Shown in pieces: positions 63,360 through 64,000 of a stretch of 64,000 nt of DNA (positions are counted from its first letter, which is position 1; every line of letters starts with the position of its first letter). Position numbers and translations under genes: made by a program. Source of the DNA: Acanthochromis polyacanthus (taxonomy: Eukaryota; Chordata; Actinopteri; Pomacentridae); NCBI RefSeq assembly GCF_021347895.1, contig NC_067129.1, positions 33,393,690-33,457,689 of the forward strand. Direction: 5' to 3'. Under the pieces are notes generated by a model. That model saw nothing but the letters and a program-made list of their open reading frames with translations. It made no database searches and had not been told where the DNA came from.

Positions 63360-64000
63360 TTGCCAAAATAAAAGCCATATTAAGGGGAAACTTGTATTTA
63401 TTGAATTAAATTAATATTTAGAGTACCTGGAACTTTTGAATAATCAATGTTTATTAAACATATGCATATTGCCTCCAATTGTAGATAACACCACGTACCT
63501 CATTTATTTCGAATGGAAATATACTTTGCTTCATTTAAAAGCATAAAAAATGTACTCCACCAGGCTTCCTGGTTAACGGTAGATAACTTGACGCAACTGA
63601 GCTAAAAGGCTAAAAGCTTCAGCTAAAAGCATGAGCTGCAGCATAGATATGAAGGTGTAGTGACAGTATCTCTAGGCTGCAGGCTGCGGTGCCTTGACAG
63701 TGCTCGTTGGCTGATAGACTTTTATAAACAAGGAGCATTACTGACCTACCGCCATCTGCTGAACAGGAGCAGATTAAACTATTTAGGGTAGCTAGTAATA
63801 AAACGAAAGTTGGAGGATTTTTAAGTTACAAGCATACAAAAAACACACACGCATCCATGTCAATTAATAGCATAGTAATTTAAAAAATCTAACATCGATT
63901 TTGTTTTATCATGTAGTACAAAAGGGAAATCCAGAAAATCAGGAACTCAGTTACAATTTTCTTGTTAATTTAGGGGCAGCATGAAAAGATTAACCCCCCT
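63360..64000. other. Upstream of LIG3, no gene seen
   Basis: AT-rich sequence to the window end. No divergent gene is recognisable within the 640 bases available. Confidence 0.45.

Overview
This is a repeat-rich vertebrate window, almost certainly from a teleost fish. The evidence is multi-exon genes with GT-AG introns, about 1-13 kb of transposon-filled sequence in the larger introns, and repeat families typical of fish (Tc1 with long inverted/direct repeats, mariner, pogo/Tigger-like, piggyBac and hAT MITEs, L2-type LINE tails and a tRNA-derived SINE). No prokaryotic operon, CRISPR array, rRNA gene or confident functional tRNA gene was seen.

Two protein-coding host genes fill the window, tail to tail. 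RAD51D runs on the + strand. Its eight 3' coding exons (equivalent to human exons 3-10) lie at 880-22651 and encode 285 residues with Walker A and B motifs. The first two coding exons are upstream of base 1. LIG3 runs on the - strand from a coding start at 58851 to a stop at 23701. All 20 coding exons can be assembled with matching phases into 3066 nt, or 1021 aa: mitochondrial leader, PARP-type zinc finger, DNA-binding domain, nucleotidyltransferase with active-site Lys, OB fold, linker and BRCT. A probable non-coding first exon and promoter lie near 63.2-63.4 kb. The two stop codons are only about 1.05 kb apart. RAD51D is a RAD51 paralogue of homologous recombination. LIG3 seals nicks in nuclear and mitochondrial single-strand break and base excision repair.

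Layout: 1-13.9 kb, RAD51D exon 3 and a 13-kb intron with two tandem arrays, a CTCF-like site and an apparently single-copy GC-richer block. 14-22.7 kb, the rest of RAD51D with a hAT element, LINE tails and a 150-bp repeat. 22.7-23.7 kb, the convergent intergenic gap. 23.7-33.9 kb, the LIG3 3' end with a broken pogo-like transposon, a piggyBac MITE and an L2 LINE fragment. 33.9-43.6 kb, the catalytic exons with a dead Tc1 and a GT/G-rich tract. 43.6-52.6 kb, several MITEs, one carrying a piece of a RecQ-like helicase gene. 52.6-58.9 kb, the 5' coding exons and a CpG-rich element. 59.4-61.8 kb, a deleted mariner next to an apparently intact Tc1 transposon inside LIG3 intron 1.

The most notable observations are the intact Tc1 transposase with symmetrical 213-bp ends, the hAT-like element carrying a CCAAT/GC-box segment plus the first part of a RecQ-like helicase, the pair of near-identical TTAA-flanked piggyBac MITEs in one gene, a LIG3 5' layout (upstream ORF, mitochondrial AUG, nuclear AUG), and a LIG3 stop codon embedded in a polyadenylation hexamer. 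I did not find a clearly novel multi-gene system; the new material is mainly transposon biology and fine gene structure.
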